Below, piece by piece: positions 5,647 to 12,736 of a stretch of DNA of 19,894 nucleotides. The notes below the pieces were generated by a model. The model had not been told where the DNA came from. It saw only the letters and a program-made list of their open reading frames with translations, and made no database searches. The number at the start of each line of letters is the position of its first letter. Position 1 is the stretch's first letter. This DNA is from an uncultured Lachnospiraceae bacterium (GTDB lineage Bacteria; Bacillota_A; Clostridia; Lachnospirales; Lachnospiraceae). The position numbers and the translations under genes were made by a program. The DNA is taken from the NCBI GenBank assembly GCA_902787595.1, contig CADAHD010000085.1, forward strand, positions 1 through 19,894. Reading direction: 5' to 3'.

Positions 5647-8476
5647 CTCCGGCAGGTCCCAGGATATTTAGGGAATTGTTCACTTTTCCGTGATTCTTTA
5701 TCAGTTTCGCGTCTGTATATTCCTGAACTTTGAGATGCACTTCCCCGTCATTTAGATTGATATCCCCTGCGCGTACTGCCAGGGCATACCCATCCACCGC
5801 ATCTACCAGATCGATATCTGTTTTACCGCCGTTAAACTCTATGGAGCTTGATGCCCAGATACCGTAGGGCATTTTGGTATTGCCATATTTATCATCGCAG
5901 CCTATAACCTTACTTACGGCTTTGATGCTCCCGCCGTTTATGATCACATTCCGGGCATAGACAGCGGCGCCGGTATCAGAAATCTCAAAATCCCCGTCCA
6001 GCGTCACGCTTCCGCCCACGAGTATCCCGGCAATATTGACATCTTCTTCCCCCGACATACGCGCTTTGCCCTTGATTGTGATATCCATGCCGTCTGCGTA
6101 GATATAAGCAATGTACGGCTTTTTGGCATTGGCCGGTATCGTTTCGGACGGAATCTCCTCGTCTGTTTTGGAAAAAGTAAGATCCTTCAGCGTCAGCTCA
6201 TGCCGGGCTATATCATAGCTGAAAGCTTCGTTATCACAGTTCGAAGCATCCACCTGCATGCCGTCAACCCAGAGCTTCAGCTTATCCGACCACTTTGCAT
6301 GCAGGATGATATCCTCCGTGATCAGCTCATTTTCAAAATCAAACTCGTTTCCGTCCGTACAGCTGCTGTCCTTATACCAGCCAAGGAATTCCCAGCCCTC
6401 CGTTGCCTGAGGCTTTTTCGGTTCCTCTGCCTTGTTTCCGTATACCACATGAAGCATCTGCGGCTCTTCCGTAACCGTTTTGCCATTCATATCCCAGCCC
6501 ACAGAATAGGTATTCACATTCTTCCAGATGGCGTAGACATCCGTATCCGCCTTTATGGTATGGTTAGTAAGCCGAGAGCCGCTGTCGGGACTGAAAGACC
6601 AGCCCTGGAACTCATACCCCTTTCTCTGCGGTATTCCCTCCGGTTCGACAACATAAGTATTGTCCTCTGTCGGCACCACTTTGAACACGTCATCCTTGCT
6701 GCCGTTATTCAGGTGGAAAGTCACTGTATGTTCCTTTACCCACCATGCATAAACTGCTACACTGCCTGTGAGCGGCTGCGAAAAATCAAACTTCGCCGCA
6801 TCACTGTGATCCGTAGCCGAAGTATACCAGCCCTTGAATATCCAGCCTTCTTCCTTGGGATCCAGCGGTTCATAGGGCTTTTCTCCGGGCTCATATCTCC
6901 AGGGTCCGTACATCGGGCTGTCACTGTATCCATGCCCCTGAAAATCAAAGGTCATGCGGTAGTATTCCTTGATCTTGTACACATCCGTAGTGATCTCGCA
7001 GGGCCGGCAGGCGTAGTCGCTCTCCTTCGAAGAGTGCCGGTCTTCGGCCATGAGGTATACGTGGTAATCCTTTCCCCAGCGATCTACGTCAAACTCCTCA
7101 GGCAGGCGGAAAGTCCCCCTCCCATGGGTCCCGAAGTTGTCTCCGCAATCCAGCGTTCCGTAATATAAAAGCTTCGCGGCATTGCCATTTCCTCTTTCAC
7201 ATTCCTTATCCAGGATCAGGATGCTGACCGCATCCGCTTCCTCCGCATCCTCCCCCGTGATCCGGAAGGGAACGGTGAGCGTACGGTCTATCATATCAGT
7301 TACGACTTCTTTGCCGTAATTGCCCATATCTGCCTGTATGTTAGGGTCCCACATCGTCAGTTTGTATTCGGCGTTCACTGCGCCTTTTTCTCCGCTGACA
7401 GCGGTGGAGAGGATGATCGCATTCACATCAAGGTTAAAAGCCGGGCTTACACCCACCTTCCAACTCGTAATGGGAAGTCCGCCCCCGTCCATATCTCCCG
7501 TTTCATCACAGATTGGAACATATTCCGCATAGAATGGGCTTCCCTTCACATGAGACGAACGCAGCCACCAGTCGCCCTGCGTTGAGATGTTCGTCACGCG
7601 GCTCGATTTGATACGGCTTTTGCTTTTATCTACCGTATTCTGATATCCGTATGATGTGTTTGACGCTTCCCTCGCATCCAGAACAAAGATCTTTGTATCT
7701 GAAAGCGTTCCGAAATCATACTTAGAGTAGTATTTCGGCTCCCAGGTCCCGTCTTTTGCATTGGGTGCCAGTTTTGTACTGGACAAAATGGCTCTCTTTT
7801 CCGGAGCGGAAAAGACATCATTTTCCAGGAAACCGCTTCCGTTCAAACTTTCCCGCAGCCCGCCTTTCTGAAATATAGGCCCTTTACAGTTATCGGTTTC
7901 ATATTTCATATAATACAGGATCTCATCGCAGTCCAGCAGCATCGCCTCTTCCCAGTCATGCGTGAAATCACAGTTATGATGGGCCAGCACCCTGTATTTC
8001 ACCGGCGTTCCTTCATATTTGCCGTAATAGACAAAGCTTCCCTTCCACGGATCCTTCTCCGATGCCGGTTCCACTGTTGCCGCCATTCCACGGTTGCTGA
8101 GCATGGTGTTCTCTGTTTTCTTCTCGACCGGAAGATCCGCGCCGTCAGGATCGCTCTCCGGGATCACTTCATCGTCCGGCTCATCCTCTTTTTGAATACC
8201 ATCTTCGCTTTCATGCGCCTCCCCGGGCTCTGTCTCACCGCCGGCATACTCCGCATCTTCTTCAGACAGCTCCGCCTCATCGGCTGTCTCCACTTTCTCA
8301 TCGACTGTCTCCGCTTCCTCACCGGCTTCAGCTTCTTCTATCGCTTCACTCTCTTCGACTGCCTCCTCTTCCCCTGCCGCCAGCGCATAAAAGCCTGAGC
8401 CTCCGATCTCCCCGGTACTCAGGATCAGTGAAAGCAGCATTGCCATAAAACGTCTGGTTCTGTACTTTTTTCTCAT
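5567..8476 (-). CDS. Large secreted protein: signal peptide, acidic linker, DUF6273-like domain, InlB repeats (N-terminal part of a frameshifted gene)
   Basis: The 969-aa fragment starts with a basic, hydrophobic signal peptide (about 1-34, likely cleaved near ALAAG), then a Glu/Asp-rich low-complexity linker (35-120). Residues 145-360 look like a DUF6273-type domain: VYYGKYEGTPVKYRVL near the start, GDWWLRSS at 301-308, and VGVSPAFNLD at 341-350. Three InlB B-type repeats follow (about 506-580, 583-652, 656-729), each ending in a GW....W pattern, then a beta-rich region (733-960) with short repeated strands like those in carbohydrate or adhesion proteins. Start: AAGAGGAGGAGATC before ATG is near-ideal. 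The frame ends at TAA 5569-5567, and the next frame continues a fourth repeat, so the full gene is interrupted. Base composition appears more GC-rich than neighbours, by eye. Extracellular, function unknown; adhesion or polysaccharide binding is inference. Confidence 0.85.
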   Translation of the reverse strand: MRKKYRTRRFMAMLLSLILSTGEIGGSGFYALAAGEEEAVEESEAIEEAEAGEEAETVDEKVETADEAELSEEDAEYAGGETEPGEAHESEDGIQKEDEPDDEVIPESDPDGADLPVEKKTENTMLSNRGMAATVEPASEKDPWKGSFVYYGKYEGTPVKYRVLAHHNCDFTHDWEEAMLLDCDEILYYMKYETDNCKGPIFQKGGLRESLNGSGFLENDVFSAPEKRAILSSTKLAPNAKDGTWEPKYYSKYDFGTLSDTKIFVLDAREASNTSYGYQNTVDKSKSRIKSSRVTNISTQGDWWLRSSHVKGSPFYAEYVPICDETGDMDGGGLPITSWKVGVSPAFNLDVNAIILSTAVSGEKGAVNAEYKLTMWDPNIQADMGNYGKEVVTDMIDRTLTVPFRITGEDAEEADAVSILILDKECERGNGNAAKLLYYGTLDCGDNFGTHGRGTFRLPEEFDVDRWGKDYHVYLMAEDRHSSKESDYACRPCEITTDVYKIKEYYRMTFDFQGHGYSDSPMYGPWRYEPGEKPYEPLDPKEEGWIFKGWYTSATDHSDAAKFDFSQPLTGSVAVYAWWVKEHTVTFHLNNGSKDDVFKVVPTEDNTYVVEPEGIPQRKGYEFQGWSFSPDSGSRLTNHTIKADTDVYAIWKNVNTYSVGWDMNGKTVTEEPQMLHVVYGNKAEEPKKPQATEGWEFLGWYKDSSCTDGNEFDFENELITEDIILHAKWSDKLKLWVDGMQVDASNCDNEAFSYDIARHELTLKDLTFSKTDEEIPSETIPANAKKPYIAYIYADGMDITIKGKARMSGEEDVNIAGILVGGSVTLDGDFEISDTGAAVYARNVIINGGSIKAVSKVIGCDDKYGNTKMPYGIWASSSIEFNGGKTDIDLVDAVDGYALAVRAGDINLNDGEVHLKVQEYTDAKLIKNHGKVNNSLNILGPAGVEFDAGRRCFVDAYGEEATEIRLSKL

Positions 8477-8584
8477 GATCTCCTCCTCTTAACCCAAGCT
8501 TTACAGCTTCCGCCTGTATTCTGATATTGCACTTCCAAGCATAGCTTTACTGTATTTTATTATTATATTAAAAAAAAGCATTCT

Positions 8585-8593
8585 AGTATATCA
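8585..8593 (-). promoter_or_regulatory. Extended -10 element, candidate promoter of the InlB-repeat gene
   Basis: TGATATACT on the minus strand matches an extended -10 (TGnTATAAT-like), with no good -35. It would give a leader of about 100 nt before the ATG at 8476. No riboswitch-like structure is visible in that leader; it is mostly AT-rich. Confidence 0.35.
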
Positions 8594-8625
8594 CCCATTC
8601 GTACCATTTTTTCATAATGGGAATC

Positions 8626-8664
8626 AAAAAAAGAAGAGACCGGGCCCGATCGGTCTCTTCTTTT
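8626..8664 (-). terminator. Intrinsic terminator of tpiA
   Basis: AAAAGAAGAGACCG and CGGTCTCTTCTTTT pair over 14 bp with a short GC-rich loop; the minus strand then runs into further T residues. It starts 21 nt beyond the tpiA stop. Confidence 0.9.
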
Positions 8665-8684
8665 GAGATTCATGATAATAATTT

Positions 8685-9431
8685 TTATGCGTTGACGATC
8701 TGACCGAAATCAGCCTTAAGGCTTGCGCCACCGATAAGTCCACCGTCGATGTCAGGCTTTGCCAGAAGCTCTGCTGCATTGCCTGCGTTCATGGATCCGC
8801 CATACTGGATACGAACTGCCTCTGCAGTAGCTGCATCATACATCTCAGCGATCAGATCACGGATAAGCTTGCATACTTCCTGTGCCTGGTCTGCGGTAGC
8901 GGTCTCGCCTGTACCGATAGCCCAGATAGGCTCGTAAGCGATAACCAGCTCCTTAACCTGATCAGCGGTAACATCGCTCAGATCCCATTTGATCTGACGA
9001 GCGATCCACTCTTTATATGTGCCTGCCTTACGAAGCGCAAGTGACTCACCGCAGCAAAGTATAGGCTTAAGCCCGCTTGCAAAAGCCTTCTTAACCTTTG
9101 CATTGATCAGTACATCATTCTCACCGAAGATATCTCTTCTCTCGGAATGACCGATAATGATGTATTCAACACCTGCATCCTTGAGCATGGGAGCGCTGAT
9201 CTCGCCTGTAAATGCGCCCTTATCCTCGATGTAGAAGTTCTCTGCGCCTACATGTACATTAGTGCCCTTAACTGCTTCAGCTACGGGTACGATATCGATA
9301 GCAGGCACGCAGTATACTACGTCAACATTATCGTTCTTAACAAGATCCTTTAACTCTGCACAGAGTGCAACTGCCTCGCTGGGAGTCTTGTTCATCTTCC
9401 AGTTACCGGCTATAATCCTTCTTCTTGCCAT
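8685..9431 (-). CDS. tpiA: Triosephosphate isomerase
   Basis: TpiA interconverts dihydroxyacetone phosphate and glyceraldehyde 3-phosphate in the cytoplasm. The 248-aa TIM barrel shows all catalytic residues: K12 in GNWKMN, H95 in IIGHSERR, E167 in [11 protein letters not shown] with the flexible loop 6, then the phosphate-binding YGGSM and GGLIGGASL near the C-terminus. Length is normal. An ATG six codons upstream is in frame, but AGGAGAGAG lies inside that extension and correctly spaced for [14 protein letters not shown], so 9431 is the start. The gene closes a gap-pgk-(zinc ribbon)-tpiA run on one strand and ends at the terminator 8626-8664. A 15-bp hairpin (9464-9500) sits 33 nt before the start codon and could mark an mRNA processing or stability point. 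No defect is seen. Confidence 0.97.
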   Translation of the reverse strand: MARRRIIAGNWKMNKTPSEAVALCAELKDLVKNDNVDVVYCVPAIDIVPVAEAVKGTNVHVGAENFYIEDKGAFTGEISAPMLKDAGVEYIIIGHSERRDIFGENDVLINAKVKKAFASGLKPILCCGESLALRKAGTYKEWIARQIKWDLSDVTADQVKELVIAYEPIWAIGTGETATADQAQEVCKLIRDLIAEMYDAATAEAVRIQYGGSMNAGNAAELLAKPDIDGGLIGGASLKADFGQIVNA

Positions 9432-9463
9432 TTTCTCTCTCCTATTCATTTTTGATTATTTAT

Positions 9464-9500
9464 TGTAAATAACAAAACTCTTTTTGTTTTGTCATTTACA
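9464..9500 (-). promoter_or_regulatory. Intercistronic RNA hairpin ahead of tpiA
   Basis: TGTAAATGACAAAAC and GTTTTGTTATTTACA on the minus strand make a 15-bp stem with a 7-nt A-rich loop (AAAAAGA). One position is a G-U pair in minus-strand RNA but would be an A-C mismatch in plus-strand RNA, which favours a minus-strand RNA structure. There is no T tract after it, so it is not a standard terminator. It lies between the zinc-ribbon stop and the tpiA ribosome-binding site. Confidence 0.6.
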
Positions 9501-9507
9501 GCTCTTA

Positions 9508-10263
9508 TTATAATTTGCTTCCGCACTGTCCGCAGAAAGATCCGCTCTGTCCGGTAGCCCCGCAAACGCTGCAGGTCTTCCCTTCAGCAGTATCAGCCTT
9601 GTCCGCGGTATCAGCATTTTCTGCTTTTATCTCACTTTCCCCGGCTTTATCAGCTTCTTCCTTCTTAGGCTCATCATTCATAGACGACAGAGGTCCAAGA
9701 GGAGCAGGCGCTGAAGGCGCGCTGTCCGCAGGCTTACTAAAGTCCTGATTCATGGGCTGCTGGCCCATAGGCTGTCCAAAGCCCTGGTTCATAGGCTGCT
9801 GGTTCATAGGCTGTCCAAAGCCCTGGTTCATGGGCTGCTGGTTCATAGGCTGTCCAAAGCCCTGGTTCATAGGCTGCTGGCCCATAGGCTGTCCAAAGCT
9901 CTGGTTCATAGGCTGCTGGTTCATAGGTTGCTGGTTCATAGGCTGTCCAAAATTCTGCGCAGGAGAATTCTGCGGCTGTGTATAAGATATAGCAGCAGTC
10001 TCAGCTTTCTTCGTCGCCAGATCAGTCTTAAGCTTTGACAGCTCAGCTTCCTTATTGATCAGGAGTTGCACAAGATTTCTGCATGCATCTTCCGGGTCTT
10101 CCCTGTGATTAGAATAATATGCTGCGCCAAGCTGTGCGAAAAGATCGTTCATCTCCTTTTCCTTGGCCTGAACCTGGCTGTTGATGCCCATGGCATCCAC
10201 ATTACCTGTAACCTTAGCCCCAAAACTGTCTGCGGCATTTACTATTGTGTCGAAGAAACCCAT
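9508..10263 (-). CDS. Zinc-ribbon protein with Gln/Asn/Met/Pro tandem repeats
   Basis: I do not recognise this 251-aa protein beyond its parts. Residues 1-95 are predicted helical, with a coiled-coil-like stretch (about 60-90, rich in Leu, Lys, Glu). Residues 105-175 are five copies of a FGQPM-N/G-QQPMNQ-G unit (13 residues, the first copy 18), low-complexity and prion-like in composition. An acidic Ala/Asp/Lys linker follows (about 195-228), then a C-terminal zinc ribbon with C231, C234, C244 and C247 (CxxC-x9-CxxC). No signal peptide or membrane segment is seen. The start is fixed by GGGAGG about 9 nt before the ATG. It sits between pgk and tpiA, with a palindromic repeat directly upstream of its ribosome-binding site. 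Such zinc-ribbon tails occur in many uncharacterised Firmicute proteins. A link to glycolysis is positional only; function unknown. Confidence 0.85.
   Translation of the reverse strand: MGFFDTIVNAADSFGAKVTGNVDAMGINSQVQAKEKEMNDLFAQLGAAYYSNHREDPEDACRNLVQLLINKEAELSKLKTDLATKKAETAAISYTQPQNSPAQNFGQPMNQQPMNQQPMNQSFGQPMGQQPMNQGFGQPMNQQPMNQGFGQPMNQQPMNQGFGQPMGQQPMNQDFSKPADSAPSAPAPLGPLSSMNDEPKKEEADKAGESEIKAENADTADKADTAEGKTCSVCGATGQSGSFCGQCGSKL
9739..9951 (-). repeat. 39-bp in-frame tandem repeat array in the zinc-ribbon gene
   Basis: About five near-identical units encode FGQPMNQQPMNQG; the first carries an extra QPMNQ (15 bp). Unit-to-unit differences are few (N/G and G/D/S swaps), so copy number may vary between strains by slippage or recombination. 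On the opposite strand it yields a spurious Cys/Trp-rich open frame. Confidence 0.9.
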
Positions 10264-10280
10264 TATTATTTACCTCCCTA

Positions 10281-10349
10281 AAGATTCTTCGTCGCTTCGC
10301 TCCTCAGAATGACATTGTTGTCATCCTGAGGATTAGCCTATCGAATCTT
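10281..10349. repeat. Palindromic intergenic repeat (REP/MITE-like) between pgk and the zinc-ribbon gene
   Basis: The 69-bp element has inverted ends AAGATTC...GAATCTT, and its core CTCAG-n-ATGACA / TGTCAT-n-CTGAG folds over a TTGT loop. One arm holds the GTCGCTTCGC motif that I recall in dispersed intergenic repeats of many bacteria (unverified here). Its right end overlaps the pgk stop codon (10350-10348), and its left end lies 2 nt from the GGGAGG of the zinc-ribbon gene. No open frame is inside, so it would need a transposase elsewhere if mobile. Confidence 0.65.
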
Positions 10350-11409
10350 ATTTGTCGTCTGCTGCCACTACGCCGGGAAGCTCTTTGCCCTCAAGGAACT
10401 CAAGGGAAGCGCCGCCGCCGGTAGAGATGTGGCTCATCTTATCTGCGAAACCAAGCTGGTTAACTGCTGCTGCGCTGTCACCGCCACCGATAATGGTAGT
10501 AGCTTCGGTCTCTGCCAGAGCCTTTGCAACAGCGATGGTACCCTTTGCCAGGGTAGGATTCTCAAATACGCCCATAGGTCCGTTCCATACAACGGTCTTT
10601 GCGCTCTTAACAGCCTCAGCGAACAGTTCCTGAGTCTTAGGTCCTATATCAAGACCTTCCTTATCAGCAGGGATCTTGTCAGCATCAACGAAGGAAACTT
10701 CGATGGGTGCATCGACAGGATCCGGGAAACCGTCAGCGATGGTGATATCAACGGGCACGCGCAGCTTCTTGCCAAGCTTCTCAGCCTTTGCCATCATCTC
10801 TTTGCAGTTGATAACGTTCAGCTTATCTGCAACCTTAGCGCCGCCAAGGATAGCTACGAAAGGACGAACAGGATTCTCAACAGCGTTGCCCAGGAAATCT
10901 ATCTCTTTCTTCATCAGATAACCAACTGCACAGTTGCCGCCCTTAGCACGAACCTTCTCTGTTACAACTGCAACGGATGCATGTGCGCGGTGAGCTGAAC
11001 CGAAAGCGTCGCATACATAATCATCGCACAGATCAGCCAGTTCGCTTGCGAACTTATCTCCGGCCTTCTGGGGCTTGGTCTCTTCTTCGCCGCGGAAACG
11101 GGTATTCTGAAGAAGGATAACATCGCCTTCTGCCATAGCTGCAACTGCTGCGGTAGCATCATCGCCTGTTACATTATAATCAGCAATAAATTTAACTTCT
11201 TTGCCCAGCTTCTCCGAAAGTCTCTTTGCAACAGGTGCAAGTGATTCCTTCTCATTGGGGCCTTCCTTAACCTTGCCCAGATGTGAGCAAAGTATAACCT
11301 TGCCGCCGTCAGCTACCAGCTTATTGATGGTAGGCAGAGCTGCATTGATACGGGTCTCGTCAGTGATCTCACCGTTCTTTAAAGGAACGTTAAAGTCACA
11401 ACGTACCAG
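10348..11409 (-). pseudogene. pgk: Phosphoglycerate kinase lacking its start region and about 40 internal residues
   Basis: Pgk transfers phosphate from 1,3-bisphosphoglycerate to ADP. The frame is unmistakable: [99 protein letters not shown] and the native end VVAADDK. Two parts are absent. The first 16-18 codons are missing: reading upstream from LVR the frame meets TAA (11412-11410) at once, with no ATG, GTG or TTG and no ribosome-binding site, only the gap terminator. Also, NVIN is joined directly to [12 protein letters not shown] (junction about 10806/10807), omitting the segment that carries GGG(M/L)AYTF of the nucleotide-binding C-domain. That leaves 353 codons against about 395-400 normally. 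Both lesions keep the frame. As written it cannot be translated normally or be active. The first ATG in frame is mid-protein at 11136. Assembly error, or a decayed copy with an intact pgk elsewhere, are both possible. Confidence 0.85.
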
Positions 11410-11419
11410 TTATTATCTT

Positions 11420-11460
11420 TAACAAAACAGGCCCGGCCGGCATATACCGGACCGGACCTT
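11420..11460 (-). terminator. Intrinsic terminator of gap
   Basis: On the minus strand AGGTCCGGTCCGG pairs with CCGGCCGGGCCT (12 bp, one bulged C, two G-U pairs, loop UAUAUG), then TGTTTTGTT. It lies about 100 nt after the gap stop and only 11 nt before the first surviving pgk codon, which shows how much pgk upstream sequence is missing. Confidence 0.85.
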
Positions 11461-11556
11461 TATCTCGGTTCATAGTCTCAACCCGTCACGCGGTATGAAA
11501 GCACATACATTTGTGATGTGTCTCAACTGATGAAGCGCCTGATCTGTCGTTTATTA

Positions 11557-12558
11557 TCAGCCCAGCTCTGCGAAGTACTTGATAGTACGAACCATCTGAG
11601 AGGTGTAGCTGTTCTCATTGTCATACCAGGAAACAACCTGTACCAGGTTATCCTGACCAACCATGGTCTGGGTAGCATCGAAGATTGAACCATAGGTGCT
11701 TCCTACGATATCGGAAGAAACGATCTCTTCCTCATTGTAACCGAAGCTCTCGGTAGCAGCTGCCTTCATTGCTGCATTGATCTCTTCCTTGGTAACGCTC
11801 TTCTCTACGGTAGCAACCAGGATGGTGGTAGAACCGGTAGGGGTAGGAACACGCTGTGCGGAACCGATCAGCTTGCCGTTCAGCTCGGGGATAACAAGGC
11901 CGATAGCCTTTGCTGCGCCGGTGCTGTTGGGAACGATGTTGATAGCGCCTGCACGGCTTCTTCTGAGGTCGCCCTTTCTCTGAGGACCGTCGAGGATCAT
12001 CTGATCACCGGTGTAAGCGTGGATGGTGCTCATGATACCGCTCTTGATACCAGCCAGGTCGTTAAGAGCCTTAGCCATAGGCGCAAGGCAGTTGGTGGTG
12101 CAGCTTGCAGCGGAGATGATGGTGTCATCCTTGGTAAGGGTGGTGTGGTTTACATTGTATACGATGGTAGGCAGATCATTGCCTGCGGGTGCAGAGATAA
12201 CAACCTTCTTTGCGCCTGCATTGATGTGTGCCTGAGCCTTCTCCTTAGAGGTGTAGAAACCGGAGCACTCCAGAACAACGTCTACGCCCAGCTCGCCCCA
12301 AGGGCAATTGTTTGCATCGGGCTCTTTGTAGATCTTAAGGGTCTTGCCGTTAACAGTGATGGAATCCTCACCAGCGCTAACGGTATCAGCCAGAGCATAT
12401 TTACCCTGTGAAGAATCATACTTAAGAAGATGAGCAAGCATCTTGGGAGAAGTAAGGTCGTTGATAGCAACTACTTCGTATCCCTCTGCTCCGAACATCT
12501 GACGGAATGCAAGACGACCGATACGGCCAAAACCATTGATTGCAACTTTTACTGCCAT
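11557..12558 (-). CDS. gap: Glyceraldehyde-3-phosphate dehydrogenase, NAD-type
   Basis: GAPDH oxidises glyceraldehyde 3-phosphate to 1,3-bisphosphoglycerate with NAD+ and phosphate. The 333-aa product starts [15 protein letters not shown] (Rossmann fold). D34 in AINDL favours NAD over NADP. The catalytic signature [10 protein letters not shown] carries C153, H180 lies in [10 protein letters not shown], and WYDNENSY is near the C-terminus; length is normal. A longer frame to 12597 exists, but GGAGG lies 8 nt before the ATG at 12558 and the extra 13 residues precede the conserved N-terminus, so 12558 is the start. A good sigma-A-type promoter sits at 12613-12641 and a strong terminator at 11420-11460, so gap can be made as a single-gene message, as expected for a highly expressed enzyme. 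Confidence 0.97.
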   Translation of the reverse strand: MAVKVAINGFGRIGRLAFRQMFGAEGYEVVAINDLTSPKMLAHLLKYDSSQGKYALADTVSAGEDSITVNGKTLKIYKEPDANNCPWGELGVDVVLECSGFYTSKEKAQAHINAGAKKVVISAPAGNDLPTIVYNVNHTTLTKDDTIISAASCTTNCLAPMAKALNDLAGIKSGIMSTIHAYTGDQMILDGPQRKGDLRRSRAGAINIVPNSTGAAKAIGLVIPELNGKLIGSAQRVPTPTGSTTILVATVEKSVTKEEINAAMKAAATESFGYNEEEIVSSDIVGSTYGSIFDATQTMVGQDNLVQVVSWYDNENSYTSQMVRTIKYFAELG

Positions 12559-12612
12559 TGTAATTTCCTCCATTAAATGAATTATGTTTGTGAACAACTC
12601 ACATCGCCCACT

Positions 12613-12641
12613 ATTTTAGAACAAAAGCCGCCAAAATTCAA
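12613..12641 (-). promoter_or_regulatory. Sigma-A-type promoter of gap
   Basis: TTGAAT (12641-12636) and TAAAAT (12618-12613) on the minus strand are spaced exactly 17 nt, giving a leader near 50 nt before the gap start codon. No operator-like repeat is evident in or beside it. Confidence 0.6.
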
Positions 12642-12692
12642 GAAGATTTTTAATAATCTTAAAGAGGAGTCAGTCTGAACCCCCGTTCAGTT

Positions 12693-12720
12693 AAAAGGGG
12701 GATCCGAAGATCCCCCTTTT
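12693..12720 (-). terminator. Intrinsic terminator of the chemoreceptor operon
   Basis: AAAAGGGGGATC pairs with GATCCCCCTTTT over 12 bp. On the minus strand the loop is UUCG, a very stable tetraloop, and TTTT follows the GC stem. It begins 16 nt past the stop at 12737. Confidence 0.92.
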
Positions 12721-12736
12721 ATAAGTCTGTCCGCTT

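Noticed and set aside
6200..7168. 322-codon plus-strand open frame opposite the InlB-repeat gene
   Set aside because: No ribosome-binding site, no recognisable family, composition typical of an antisense shadow of a GC-richer gene; the minus-strand product has a signal peptide and known domains.
8477..8625. Riboswitch or small RNA in the about 100-nt leader of the InlB-repeat gene
   Set aside because: No conserved aptamer-like core or stable fold is visible; the stretch is mostly AT-rich promoter DNA.
9739..9951. Possible CRISPR array
   Set aside because: Units are contiguous coding repeats without unique spacers, and no cas genes are present.
9752..9985. Plus-strand Cys/Trp-rich repetitive peptide frame
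   Set aside because: It is the reverse reading of the 39-bp repeats coding Gln/Asn/Met/Pro; it has no promoter or ribosome-binding site.
12559..12600. Longer gap protein beginning at 12597
   Set aside because: The ribosome-binding site lies inside that extension and the conserved N-terminus starts at 12558.
12675..12690. Small palindrome CTGAAC-CCCC-GTTCAG beside the MCP terminator
   Set aside because: A 6-bp stem next to a strong terminator, upstream of the gap promoter; too short to interpret.
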